From Cohaesibacter haloalkalitolerans (GTDB taxonomy: Bacteria; Pseudomonadota; Alphaproteobacteria; Rhizobiales; Cohaesibacteraceae), in contig NZ_QNUM01000004.1 of NCBI RefSeq assembly GCF_003574655.1, positions 487,966 through 551,965 on the forward strand: a stretch of 64,000 nucleotides of DNA, written 5' to 3'. Under the pieces are notes generated by a model that was not told the DNA's origin, did no database searches, and saw nothing but the letters and a program-made list of their open reading frames with translations. This document shows positions 17,871-26,697 of the stretch, one piece after another; the stretch's first letter is position 1, and each line of letters begins with the position of its first letter. The position numbers and the translations under genes are program-made.

Positions 17871-18129
17871 GAGCGACTTTTCTGAAAAAAATGCACGGAT
17901 GCACGTCACATAAACTTTACAATATGGGGGTTCCTTGTTTACAAGGCCCGTAGACTATTTCGCATCCTCCAGGAACGCGGCATCCACTCCATTCAATTTC
18001 TATCGATCAGTTTTTCAACCGTTGAAGCTTTCAATCGTTGAAAAGAAGATTGATCAATAGGGGCGCATAGGAGCCAACCCCCCGACCAACGGCTCCCCCA
18101 ATCTTGCGAAGCGACAGGGCACAAGGTTC
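17871..18129 (+). promoter_or_regulatory. prs upstream region with repeated 13-bp palindromes
   Basis: TTCAACCGTTGAA at 18014-18026 is a perfect 13-bp palindrome. A near copy, TTCAATCGTTGAA, lies at 18030-18042, exactly 16 bp downstream. ATTGATCAAT at 18049-18058 is another palindrome, and CCTTG-TTTA-CAAGG lies at 17933-17946. The repeated, evenly spaced symmetry suggests a dimeric regulator binding upstream of prs. No gene is seen here. Confidence 0.5.
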
Positions 18130-19062
18130 ATGAAACTTCTCGCCGGCAATTCCAATCCGACTCTCACAAAACGCATTGCCGATTATCTCGGCATTGAAAT
18201 CAGCGACGTTTCCGTAAGACGATTTGCGGATCAGGAAATCTTCATCGAGGTCCACGAAAATGTACGTGGTCAGGATGTCTTCGTGGTTCAGCCCACCTCC
18301 TACCCCGCAAACGACCATCTGATGGAACTGCTGATCCTGATCGACGCTCTGCGCCGTGCTTCGGCTCGTCGCATCACTGCAGTGGTCCCCTATTTCGGTT
18401 ATGCGCGTCAGGACCGCAAACCGGGTCCCAGAACGCCGATTTCGGCCAAGCTGGTTGCCAACCTGATCTCCAACGCCGGAGCCGATCGCGTTCTGACGCT
18501 CGACCTGCATGCAGCCCAGATTCAGGGCTTCTTCGACATCCCGACGGACAACCTCTATGCCGCTCCCGTCTTCTCGCGTGACATTCTCGAACGCAACGAA
18601 GTCGAAGACGTCATGGTCGTCTCTCCCGACGTCGGCGGCGTGGTCCGTGCCCGCGCATTGGCAAAACGCATCGGCGCCCCGCTCTCCATCGTCGACAAGC
18701 GCCGTGAACGCGCAGGCGAATCCGAAGTGATGAACATCATCGGCGACGTATCGGGCCGCAACTGCGTGCTGGTCGATGACATCATCGATTCCGGCGGCAC
18801 CCTGTGCAACGCGGCCGAAGCACTGATCAACAAGGGCGCGGCATCCGTGACCGCCTACATCACCCACGGCGTTCTGTCCGGTGGCGCAGTTGCCCGCATC
18901 ACCTCCTCCAAACTGCGTGAACTGGTGATCACCGATTCCATCGAGCCGACCGAAGCGGTTCTGAACGCCCACAACATCCGCGTTCTGAGCGTCGCCAACC
19001 TGCTCGGCGAAGCCATCTCCCGCACGGCCAACGAACAGTCGGTCTCATCCCTGTTCGACTAA
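18130..19062 (+). CDS. prs: Ribose-phosphate pyrophosphokinase
   Basis: Prs makes PRPP from ribose-5-phosphate and ATP, feeding purine, pyrimidine, histidine, tryptophan and NAD synthesis. The 310-residue protein shows the class I features: [26 protein letters not shown], the ATP-site [38 protein letters not shown], and the PRPP loop [14 protein letters not shown]. Length and motifs are standard. It is monocistronic with its own terminator. Confidence 0.97.
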   Translation: MKLLAGNSNPTLTKRIADYLGIEISDVSVRRFADQEIFIEVHENVRGQDVFVVQPTSYPANDHLMELLILIDALRRASARRITAVVPYFGYARQDRKPGPRTPISAKLVANLISNAGADRVLTLDLHAAQIQGFFDIPTDNLYAAPVFSRDILERNEVEDVMVVSPDVGGVVRARALAKRIGAPLSIVDKRRERAGESEVMNIIGDVSGRNCVLVDDIIDSGGTLCNAAEALINKGAASVTAYITHGVLSGGAVARITSSKLRELVITDSIEPTEAVLNAHNIRVLSVANLLGEAISRTANEQSVSSLFD

Positions 19063-19161
19063 GGCCTTTGCCCCGCAAAGATCTGCGGAAGAGGCAAGAC
19101 GCTCAAGTCAAAGGGCCACAGGTGGTTTGCCCGGCACCCCACCGACAGCCCGAAACAAAAC

Positions 19162-19200
19162 AAGCCCGCAACGTTCCCCAACGCTGCGGGCTTTTGTTTT
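19162..19200 (+). terminator. Intrinsic terminator downstream of prs
   Basis: A 14-bp stem with one A-C mismatch (19162-19175 with 19180-19193) and a 4-base loop, followed by TTGTTTTC. It lies 100 bp past prs. The rest of the 313-bp gap up to the decarboxylase gene shows only a probable AT-rich promoter near 19300-19360. Confidence 0.8.
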
Positions 19201-19375
19201 CTTTTGCCGCTATAACGAGCCCTTTCGCCGGCGGCCATGAAACGTGGTCTCGGCCTGCACCCCCGCTCCTTGCCCGTCCGTAGATCTATCGACATTGCGC
19301 ACAAAATGCATATACTGGGCAAAATTAAGTAAATTTACCAATACGGAGTGATGCAACGACCATAGGGAGACAACG

Positions 19376-20839
19376 ATGAGTAATCAGAAGATGGATACAC
19401 TTGAAGAAACCCTCGATCCGCTTGACTGGAAAGCACTTCAAGACCTGGCACATCATATTGTCGACGACGCCGTTGCTCATATCAAAGACGTTCGAACCAG
19501 ACCGGTCTGGCAGGAAATGCCTGCGGACGTTCGAGTATCCTTCACCCAACCAGCCCCTTTGCAGCCCAAACCCCTTTCAGACATTTATGCCGAGCTGAAA
19601 GAAACCCTGCTACCCTACTCCATGGGCAACATTCATCCCCGCTTCTGGATGTGGTTTATGGGCTCCGGCAGCTTTACCGGCGCGTTAGCCGAGTTTCTGG
19701 CCTCCGTTGACGGGTCCAACTTGGGAGCGGGCAATACCTCCGCGGCACTCATTGATCGACAGGTCGTCAATTGGCTCAAGCAGATGATGGGTTTCCCAGA
19801 GAGCGCCAGCGGTACACTCGTCAGTGGTGGCTCCATGGCCAACATCATCGGCCTAACCACGGCACGCAATGCGATGGCAGGCATCGATGTTAGGGCGGAG
19901 GGGATTACCGCGCTACCGAAACAGCTGCGGTTTTACGCATCGGATCAGGTCCACAGTTGTCATCAGCAGGCTGTCGAACTTCTGGGAATGGGCAACAATG
20001 CCCTGAGGCGCGTTCCATCATATCCGGATTTCACTATCAATATCAGCGCACTCAAGAAAATGATCTCAGAAGACCGGTCCGCCGGACACCTTCCGGCCTG
20101 CGTGATTGCAACGGCAGGAACTGTCAACACGGGTGCCATTGATGACCTGCCCTCCATAGCAGCCCTTTGCAAGGACGAACAGCTCTGGTTTCACGTCGAT
20201 GGTTGTATCGGTGCGCTTGTTGCCATAGCACCGAAGAACCACCAGCTCGTCAATGGCATTGAAAAGGCGGATTCCCTCGCCCTTGATCCCCACAAATGGC
20301 TGCATGTGCCATTTGAAGCAGGCTGCGCCCTTATCCGCGACGCCAACACCCATCGCAACACCTTCGCCTTGCATCCAGAATATCTTGAGAACAAGCCCCG
20401 AGGGATCGCGGCAGCCGAATATCTCCATGACTACAATCTGCAAACTTCGCGGGCCTTCCGCGCCTTGAAAGTGTGGCTCGCCATCAAGGAGCAGGGTGTT
20501 GAGAAATTCGGCCGGCTGATCGATCAGAACATTGCACAGGCGCATTATCTCAGTCGATTGATCGGCAACACGGACCAACTGCACCTGATGGCCCCCACCA
20601 CGATCAATATCGTGTGCTTTCGTTATGTCCGTCCGGCAGGGACAGAGGCTGAACTACGTGAATTGAATATGGAAATCATGCTGCAAATGCAGGAAAGTGG
20701 CATCGCAGCGTTTTCCGACACAACTGTCGAGGGACATCATTGCCTGCGGATTGCCATTTGCAACCACCGAACAAGATATGAAGACCTTGACCTGCTGGTA
20801 GACGAGGTCTTGCGTATCGGCGATCAGTTGGCCTCCTAG
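19376..20839 (+). CDS. Pyridoxal-phosphate-dependent (group II) amino acid decarboxylase
   Basis: A 487-residue decarboxylase of the aromatic/glutamate (DDC/GAD) fold. The family order is visible: LLPYSMGNIHPRFWMWFMGSG, GTLVSGGSMANIIGL, SDQVHSCHQQAVELLG, the PLP-Asp motif HVDGCIGA, and the Schiff-base lysine in LDPHKWLHVPFEAGCA. Substrate cannot be fixed; tyrosine, tryptophan or dopa decarboxylase are all possible. GGGAG lies 7 bases before the ATG. It is a single gene, slightly less GC-rich than prs and rplY, suggesting an accessory addition. Confidence 0.88.
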   Translation: MSNQKMDTLEETLDPLDWKALQDLAHHIVDDAVAHIKDVRTRPVWQEMPADVRVSFTQPAPLQPKPLSDIYAELKETLLPYSMGNIHPRFWMWFMGSGSFTGALAEFLASVDGSNLGAGNTSAALIDRQVVNWLKQMMGFPESASGTLVSGGSMANIIGLTTARNAMAGIDVRAEGITALPKQLRFYASDQVHSCHQQAVELLGMGNNALRRVPSYPDFTINISALKKMISEDRSAGHLPACVIATAGTVNTGAIDDLPSIAALCKDEQLWFHVDGCIGALVAIAPKNHQLVNGIEKADSLALDPHKWLHVPFEAGCALIRDANTHRNTFALHPEYLENKPRGIAAAEYLHDYNLQTSRAFRALKVWLAIKEQGVEKFGRLIDQNIAQAHYLSRLIGNTDQLHLMAPTTINIVCFRYVRPAGTEAELRELNMEIMLQMQESGIAAFSDTTVEGHHCLRIAICNHRTRYEDLDLLVDEVLRIGDQLAS

Positions 20840-21008
20840 CGAGCACCTAGCTCAACGCATGAGCCATTCGCGCATTCTCGACGCAACACAGCCCCTCCGT
20901 AGTCTGGAATCCACCTAAATTATGCGTGGAATCCAGACCAGACGAACCAAAGCGGAAAGGAAGCCCGCGCCTGTCGCGAAAAATCGCAGATTTCTGCCTT
21001 GCCCCCGC

Positions 21009-21115
21009 TTGCCAATGGCCAATTGATGTCTTATAAGCCCTCCAGCTGCCTCTACACCCTTGGAGGAGTTGCAGCACCGGGGCCGAATGATCGGCCTTTT
21101 TTCTATTTTCAGGAG
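21009..21115 (+). promoter_or_regulatory. rplY promoter and attenuator-like mRNA leader
   Basis: A good promoter is visible: TTGCCA (21009-21014), a 17-bp spacer, and TATAAG (21032-21037). The short leader can form CCTCCA/TGGAGG (21039-21044 with 21061-21066) or GCTGC/GCAGC (21045-21049 with 21071-21075), which interleave. An intrinsic terminator follows: GGCCGA-ATGA-TCGGCC at 21081-21096 with six T. It ends 8 bases before the AGGAG ribosome site (21111-21115) of rplY, so rplY transcription must read through it. Confidence 0.6.
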
Positions 21116-21123
21116 TATATCCA

Positions 21124-21732
21124 ATGGCTAACTTTGAGTTCAAAGCAGAACGCCGTGACCGAGCCGGTAAGGGGTCCGCTCGTGCCCTGCGTCGCGAAGG
21201 CAAGATCCCTGCAGTCATCTATGGCGACAAGAAAGACCCGATCTCTGTGGCAATTCCCTACAAGGAAACAACCCTGCAGATCCAGAAAGGCGGCTTTCTG
21301 ACCCACATCATCACCGTTGACGTTGACGGCGAAAAGATTCAGGTGATCCCGCGCGACTACCAGCTCGACGTTGTTCGTGACTTCCCGCTTCATGTCGACT
21401 TCCTGCGCGTTTCCAGCAGTACCATGATCACCGTTGGTGTTCCTGTTGAATTCATCAACGAAGAAGGCTGCCCGGGTCTGAAACGCGGTGGCGCCCTCAA
21501 CATCGTACGTCGCGAAGTCGAAGTCGAATGCCCGGCAACCGCTATTCCGGAATCCTTCGTATTCGACCTGAAGGACGCAGATCTCGGCGACTCCATCCAC
21601 ATCTCGGCAATCACCCTGCCGGCTGGCGTTACCCCGACGATCACCGATCGCGACTTCACCATTGCTACCATCGCCGCACCGGCAGGCTTCAACGAGCCAG
21701 TTGAAGGCGAAGCAGAAGCAGACGCTGAATAA
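21124..21732 (+). CDS. rplY: 50S ribosomal protein L25 (Ctc/TL5 type)
   Basis: A 202-residue long-form L25 that binds 5S rRNA. The N-terminal L25 domain (about 1-95; [29 protein letters not shown]) is followed by the TL5-type beta domain (about 100-190). An acidic tail rich in Glu and Ala ends the protein. Codon use is strongly biased, as expected for a highly expressed gene. AGGAG lies 8 bases before the ATG. It is followed by pth and ychF, a standard order. Confidence 0.97.
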   Translation: MANFEFKAERRDRAGKGSARALRREGKIPAVIYGDKKDPISVAIPYKETTLQIQKGGFLTHIITVDVDGEKIQVIPRDYQLDVVRDFPLHVDFLRVSSSTMITVGVPVEFINEEGCPGLKRGGALNIVRREVEVECPATAIPESFVFDLKDADLGDSIHISAITLPAGVTPTITDRDFTIATIAAPAGFNEPVEGEAEADAE

Positions 21733-21782
21733 TCGGTCCTGATTGTTCAGACCCACAAATTCGGGGTTCGGGAGGTTTCACC

Positions 21783-22553
21783 ATGTATCTGCTTGTCGGA
21801 CTTGGCAATCCCGGACCCCAATATGCTGGCAACCGCCACAATATCGGTTTCATGGTGATCGACGAGATTGCCCGTCAGCATAAGTTCGGCCCCTGGCGCC
21901 GCAAGTTTCAGGGCGAAATCAGCGAAGGCCAGATCGGCCCGCACAAGGTCCTCCTGCTCAAGCCAGCCACCTATATGAACGAATCCGGTCGCGCGATCTC
22001 GGAAGCTTGCCGCTTCTACAAGATCCCGCCTGAGGATGTGTTTGTCTATCACGATGAACTCGACCTCAACCCCGGCAAGGTCAAGGCAAAGCTGGGCGGC
22101 GGTGTTGCCGGACACAATGGCCTGAGGTCCACGGGCGCTCATATCGGCAACAACTTCCACCGCGTCAGGCTGGGCATCGGCCATCCGGGCCGGGACCGCG
22201 TGACCCAGTGGGTTTTGGGCGACTTTGCCAAGGCCGACAGGGAGTGGCTTGAGCCGGTTCTGGATGCCATCGCCCGCACCGTGCCAAGCATGCTCGACCA
22301 CGATCTCGGCCGCTTCATGACAGACTTCAATCAGCATGTCGCTCCGCCGGTGAACGGTCACAAGAAATCGAAACCACAGTCCGCAAGCGCCGACGGCAAA
22401 CCGCCCCGCCCCGGGGAGAAAGCCGCGTCCGGCAGCTCGGACAGCAGCAACAGGGGCAGCAGCAGCGCCCACTCCGGAGAAACACCGGAGACCCCCAAGA
22501 ATGCGATGGCCGAGGCGCTCAAGCGTCTGGTCACCAGAAACAAGGATGAATAG
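21783..22553 (+). CDS. pth: Peptidyl-tRNA hydrolase with long C-terminal extension
   Basis: Pth releases peptides from peptidyl-tRNA dropped by ribosomes. The catalytic domain (about 1-190) shows [22 protein letters not shown] with catalytic His19, [38 protein letters not shown], and GIGHPG. Residues about 190-256 are an added low-complexity tail rich in Ser, Gly, Pro and Lys, longer than in enteric Pth (about 194 residues), as seen in other Rhizobiales. It ends 2 bp before ychF. Confidence 0.96.
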   Translation: MYLLVGLGNPGPQYAGNRHNIGFMVIDEIARQHKFGPWRRKFQGEISEGQIGPHKVLLLKPATYMNESGRAISEACRFYKIPPEDVFVYHDELDLNPGKVKAKLGGGVAGHNGLRSTGAHIGNNFHRVRLGIGHPGRDRVTQWVLGDFAKADREWLEPVLDAIARTVPSMLDHDLGRFMTDFNQHVAPPVNGHKKSKPQSASADGKPPRPGEKAASGSSDSSNRGSSSAHSGETPETPKNAMAEALKRLVTRNKDE

Positions 22554-22555
22554 CA

Positions 22556-23656
22556 ATGGGCTTCAAATGCGGGATCGTGGGGCTGCCAAACGTCGGCAAA
22601 TCCACTCTTTTCAATGCCTTGACAAAAACCGCGGCAGCGCAGGCTGCCAACTATCCCTTCTGCACCATCGAGCCGAACACCGGTGACGTTGCCGTGCCGG
22701 ATCCGCGCATGGATGCCATTGCCAAGATTGCCGGCTCCAAGGAACTGATCCCGACGCGCCTGACCTTTGTCGACATCGCCGGTCTGGTGCGCGGCGCCTC
22801 CAAGGGCGAGGGTCTGGGCAACCAGTTTCTGGCCAACATTCGCGAAGTGGACGCCATCGTGCATGTGCTGCGCTGCTTTGAAGATGATGACATCACCCAT
22901 GTCGAAGGCAAGATCGATCCGGTGACCGATGCAGAAACCGTTGAAACCGAATTGATGATCTCGGATATGGAAAGCCTTGAGCGCCGAGTCGCCAACCTGC
23001 GCAAGCGCGGCCAGACCGGTGACAAGGATGCCAAGCTACAGGCAGCCCTGATGGACCGCCTGTTGGAGTTGCTGCACGATGGCAAGCCCGGCCGGATGCT
23101 CGAGGTTGCCGATGATGAGGAGCGCAAGGCTGTCAACGGCCTCAACCTGCTGACGACCAAGCCGGTTCTCTACATCTGCAACGTCGACGAGGAAAGCGCA
23201 GCCACCGGCAACAAATTCTCGAAGGCTGTTGAAGAAATGGCTGAGAAGCAGGGTGCGGGCGCTGTCGTGATCTCGGCCGCCATCGAGGCTGAAATCTCCC
23301 AGCTTGACGCCGACGAGCAGGCAGAGTTTCTCGAAACCCTCAGCCTTGAAGAGCCAGGCCTTGATCGCATGATCCGTGCAGGCTACGACCTCTTGCACCT
23401 GATCACCTATTTCACTGCAGGCCCGAAAGAAACCCGCGCCTGGACCGTGACCCGCGGCTGCAAGGCCCCACAGGCTGCCGGTGTCATCCACACCGACTTC
23501 GAGCGCGGCTTCATTCGCGCCCAGACGATTGCCTACAACGACTATGTCACGCTCGGCGGCGAAACTGCAGCCAAGGAAGCCGGAAAGGCCCGCGACGAAG
23601 GCAAGGAATATGTCGTGCAGGACGGCGACGTCATGCTGTTCAAATTCAACACCTAG
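22556..23656 (+). CDS. ychF: Redox-regulated ATPase YchF (Obg-like)
   Basis: A 366-residue TRAFAC-class nucleotide hydrolase that prefers ATP and is linked to ribosomes and oxidative stress. It has the Walker A GLPNVGKST (9-17), the switch region, FVDIAGLVRGASKGEGLGNQFLANIRE, a coiled-coil insert, and a C-terminal TGS domain (ITYFTAGPKETRAWTVTRG, with DFERGFIRAQ). It starts 2 bp after pth and is probably co-transcribed. It ends in a strong terminator. Confidence 0.97.
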   Translation: MGFKCGIVGLPNVGKSTLFNALTKTAAAQAANYPFCTIEPNTGDVAVPDPRMDAIAKIAGSKELIPTRLTFVDIAGLVRGASKGEGLGNQFLANIREVDAIVHVLRCFEDDDITHVEGKIDPVTDAETVETELMISDMESLERRVANLRKRGQTGDKDAKLQAALMDRLLELLHDGKPGRMLEVADDEERKAVNGLNLLTTKPVLYICNVDEESAATGNKFSKAVEEMAEKQGAGAVVISAAIEAEISQLDADEQAEFLETLSLEEPGLDRMIRAGYDLLHLITYFTAGPKETRAWTVTRGCKAPQAAGVIHTDFERGFIRAQTIAYNDYVTLGGETAAKEAGKARDEGKEYVVQDGDVMLFKFNT

Positions 23657-23679
23657 GCGCCCTGCCCGCAACCGACATG

Positions 23680-23716
23680 AAAAAGCCTGCCCGGTCGACC
23701 CGGGCAGGCTTTTTTG
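23680..23716 (+). terminator. Intrinsic terminator of rplY-pth-ychF
   Basis: A perfect 15-bp stem (23680-23694 with 23700-23714), a 5-base loop, and a run of T. The A-rich 5' arm makes it usable from both strands, which suits the convergent FMN reductase gene. Confidence 0.92.
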
Positions 23717-23748
23717 TTGAGCCATCAGCAAGAAAGGGATGCGAAGCC

Positions 23749-24312
23749 TCAATCCTTCGAATGCAGGGCCACCCAGTCGGCGAAAGCAGACGCGAACTTG
23801 GCAAGGAAGTCGCGCGTTCCGTCCTTGGTGATCTGGTCGTTTTCATCAAACAGATCCCCAAAGGTCCCGATGTAGGCTTCGGGCTGCTGCATGGTGGGCA
23901 TATCGAGGAACGTCAGTGACTGGCGCAGGTGATGGTTGGCACCGAAGCCGCCGATCCCACCCAGCGAGCCGGAAACCACACCGGCAGACTTGCCAGCCCA
24001 GACGTTTTGGCCATAAGGACGCGAGCCCACATCAAGCGCATTCTTGATCGGCGCAGGAACAGACCGGTTAAACTCTGGGGTTACAAAGAGCACACCATCA
24101 GCTGGCGCCATGGAAGCGCGGAAAGCTTTCCATTCTTCCGGTGCATTCTCGTCATCAAGGTCCGTGTTGTAGAAGGGCAGATTGCCAACCTCGACGAAAC
24201 GGAAGGACAGATTGTCCGGCGCAAGATTGACGATGGCGTTGGCAACCTTGCGGTTGATGGAAGCCTTTCTCAAGCTGCCGACAATCACTGCAATATCATA
24301 TTGGTCTTTCAT
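23749..24312 (-). CDS. NADPH-dependent FMN reductase family protein
   Basis: A 187-residue flavodoxin-fold quinone/chromate-type reductase. The FMN loop reads VGSLRKASINRKVAN near the N-terminus, and FVTPEFNRSVPAPIKNALD, a hallmark of the family, is in the middle. Start 24312 follows AGGAG; a longer frame to 24414 is rejected. It may reduce quinones, azo dyes or metals; the physiological substrate is unknown. It lies next to a TetR gene on the same strand but 200 bp away, so co-regulation is not certain. Confidence 0.9.
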   Translation of the reverse strand: MKDQYDIAVIVGSLRKASINRKVANAIVNLAPDNLSFRFVEVGNLPFYNTDLDDENAPEEWKAFRASMAPADGVLFVTPEFNRSVPAPIKNALDVGSRPYGQNVWAGKSAGVVSGSLGGIGGFGANHHLRQSLTFLDMPTMQQPEAYIGTFGDLFDENDQITKDGTRDFLAKFASAFADWVALHSKD

Positions 24313-24518
24313 GGCACTCTCCTGAAATTCAAAAAGTCTCAATAAGCGACGCCCATTCGACTCGTAACGGGCGATGAACCGTTTGTTGATCTTTATGTGG
24401 GGTCTTGGAACCAACGGTTCAAAGGCCCGGAAGTTCCAAGGACCCCATGCCTGCCATGAAATATTTTCATTGGTGAGCCGATTGACTCAGACGGCTTCGC
24501 ACTCAATGACAAGAAGCC

Positions 24519-25133
24519 TCAGATCTGTGCCTGTGGCTCGCATCCATAGGCCCGCATGAAGGCCGCCACGGCCGTATCAACGGCCTCGTCAAACTCCAGA
24601 TAGGGTGGACAGCGATACATGATCGGCTCGGCGATGCCACACTCAAGAAGCCCCTTGAGATGCAGACTGAGGATCTTGGCAGATGGCCCGGCAAGCAACC
24701 CCCGATTTATCTTGTCGGCAAGATAGGCCTCCACCTCAGCCCACCCTCTAACCTGACCGTTCTTGTAGATCTCCTGCGACAGCTTGCCTGAGAATTCCTC
24801 TGAGACGGCACTACGAAACAGCGCAAACACTTCCTCGTTGGTGATGAACTCCAGATAGTTGCGGCCAAAGTTTCGCAGAAGTTCGGTCAGTTCCGCATCC
24901 GCATTTTCTTCGAGGACCAGAAACACCTCCTGCCCCCTCTCATCGAGAGACTGCATCAGGACAGCAGCAAACAGCTCTTCCTTAGAGCTAAAGTAACTAT
25001 AAAGTGTAGCTTTCGATCCGCCCAGCTCAGCCGAAATGGCGGCCATACTGGCACCGTGATAGCCGTTCTGGCCGAAGATTTTGGCGGCTACCCGCAGAAT
25101 CTCCTGCCTTTTCTCATCCGTTTTGACCCGCAT
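24519..25133 (-). CDS. TetR/AcrR-family repressor of the adjacent efflux operon
   Basis: A 204-residue TetR regulator with a clear N-terminal HTH (ILRVAAKIFGQNGYHGASMAAISAELGGSKATLYSYFSSKEELF, residues about 12-55). The C-terminal helical domain resembles AcrR-type C-terminal regions. The start at 25133 is set by AAGGAG 8 bases upstream; a GTG 9 bp earlier overlaps that site. The gene is divergent from nodT-emrA-emrB with a 118-bp control region, the usual layout for local repression of a drug efflux operon. Confidence 0.92.
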   Translation of the reverse strand: MRVKTDEKRQEILRVAAKIFGQNGYHGASMAAISAELGGSKATLYSYFSSKEELFAAVLMQSLDERGQEVFLVLEENADAELTELLRNFGRNYLEFITNEEVFALFRSAVSEEFSGKLSQEIYKNGQVRGWAEVEAYLADKINRGLLAGPSAKILSLHLKGLLECGIAEPIMYRCPPYLEFDEAVDTAVAAFMRAYGCEPQAQI

Positions 25134-25161
25134 GCGACACACTCCTTAAGTGAACACCACA

Positions 25162-25216
25162 GTACAGTTTTAGCTTGACTGTTGCAAGACAAGAATATAA
25201 CTAAAACGAACTGTAC
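25162..25216. promoter_or_regulatory. Promoter and candidate TetR operators for the efflux operon
   Basis: GTACAGTT at 25162-25169 occurs again inverted (AACTGTAC) at 25209-25216, in the 118-bp tetR/nodT gap. Between them lie TTGACT (25175-25180) and TATAAC (25196-25201), a plausible but short-spaced (15 bp) sigma-70 promoter facing nodT. The inverted copies therefore bracket the promoter, as expected for a repressor. Confidence 0.5.
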
Positions 25217-25251
25217 GGTTTACCGCCTCACTTAGACTGGACCTCCCAACC

Positions 25252-26697
25252 ATGCCGCTTTTCCATCTGAAGAAACGACGCTCCACGCCTATGGCCGTTG
25301 GCATTCTTTGCCTGCTGGCTGGCTGCGCCATCCCCCCAAAAGACACCCCGCTTTCCGAACTCAAGCCCGTCAGCGCCTATCAGACTGGAAAGTCCTTTCA
25401 CGCCTCAACCGCCCAGTGGCCCTCCGATCACTGGTGGGAAGTCTACAGGGACAGACAGCTCGATCAGTTGATGCAGGAAGGGTTGGCCGAGGCCAATGAC
25501 ATCCGGTTGGCCGAAGCCCGCCTCAAGCTGGCCCAAGCCGCGACCAGCATGTCCCGATCGAGCCTGTTCCCCACCCTTGGCGCCCACGCCTCTGCGGATC
25601 AGGAACGCCAGAGCTATCACTATCTGATGGACGAAGCCTTTGTGCCACAAGGCTGGAACGACGGCGGCATCGCCACACTCAACTTCAACTGGGAAATCGA
25701 CTTCTGGGGCAAGAACCGCGCCGCGCTTGCGGCCACTAAGGGTGAACAACATGCCGCCGAAGCGGAAGCCGCCGCCGCCCGTCTGGCCGTCTCCTCCGGC
25801 ATAGCCGGTGCCTATGCCCAGCTCGCCTCGCTTTATGCTAGCCGTGATGCCGCTTCAAGTGCCCTGCGAGTGCGCAATGACAGCCTGAAGCTGATGCAAT
25901 CGCGCTACAACCAGCAGCTCGAAAACGAGAGCGCATTGGAGCGGGCCAAGTCCAACCAGCAGAACACCATCGCCGGTCTTGCGGAAATTGACGAGGCGAT
26001 TGCCCTTGCAAAGAACCAGATGGCTGCCCTTCTCGGCAAAGGGCCGGATCGTGGCCTTGCCATCGAGCGCCCGCGGATCAGAGGCGGCCACTATTATGGC
26101 TTGCCGAAAGAATTGCCGCTCGATCTTCTCGGCAGGCGCCCCGACATAGTGGCTGCGCGTCTGAGGGCGGAAGCCTCGATCAAGCGGATCGAGGAAGCCA
26201 AGGCCACCTTCTATCCAAACGTCAACCTGACGGCGATGATCGGCAGACAGGCGCTGGGCCTCGATCTGCTGCAGAAGCAGGATGCAACCCTTGGCTCGAT
26301 CGGACCTGCCGTGTCGCTGCCAATCCTCGACGGCGGACGACTGAGAGCTGGTTACGCCCGCTCGAAAGCCAGCCAGGAAATGGCTGTTGCGACCTATGAC
26401 CAGACTCTCGTCAGAGCCCTCAAGGATGTGGCCGACGCGGTGGTCAGCAAACGCCAGCTTTCCATACGCCTCGATGCCACACAGAAAGCCGTCAAGGCGG
26501 CCCAGAATGCCTACGACATTGTCAAGAACCGCTATGAAGGCGGCCTTGCAACCTATCTTGAAGTCCTAGCCGCCGAAGACGCCATGATTGGCGCCCGCGG
26601 TGCCGCGGCAGCGTTGCAAGCGCGGAGTTTTGCGCTTGATGTACAGTTGGTCCGAGCTCTTGGTGGAGGCTTCCGCGAAATGGAGAAAACCAAGTGA
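25252..26697 (+). CDS. NodT-family outer membrane efflux lipoprotein
   Basis: A 481-residue TolC-type outer membrane factor. A lipoprotein signal ends in LLAGC (Cys about 25). The mature protein has the repeated OEP helices (LAEANDIRLAEARLKLAQAATSMSRSSLFPTLGA; YEGGLATYLEVLAAEDAMI) and the WEIDFWGKNRAAL and LLGRRPDIVAARLRAE motifs typical of NodT members. It is the outer membrane exit for the downstream EmrA-EmrB pump. The emrA start overlaps its stop by 4 bp. Confidence 0.95.
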   Translation: MPLFHLKKRRSTPMAVGILCLLAGCAIPPKDTPLSELKPVSAYQTGKSFHASTAQWPSDHWWEVYRDRQLDQLMQEGLAEANDIRLAEARLKLAQAATSMSRSSLFPTLGAHASADQERQSYHYLMDEAFVPQGWNDGGIATLNFNWEIDFWGKNRAALAATKGEQHAAEAEAAAARLAVSSGIAGAYAQLASLYASRDAASSALRVRNDSLKLMQSRYNQQLENESALERAKSNQQNTIAGLAEIDEAIALAKNQMAALLGKGPDRGLAIERPRIRGGHYYGLPKELPLDLLGRRPDIVAARLRAEASIKRIEEAKATFYPNVNLTAMIGRQALGLDLLQKQDATLGSIGPAVSLPILDGGRLRAGYARSKASQEMAVATYDQTLVRALKDVADAVVSKRQLSIRLDATQKAVKAAQNAYDIVKNRYEGGLATYLEVLAAEDAMIGARGAAAALQARSFALDVQLVRALGGGFREMEKTK

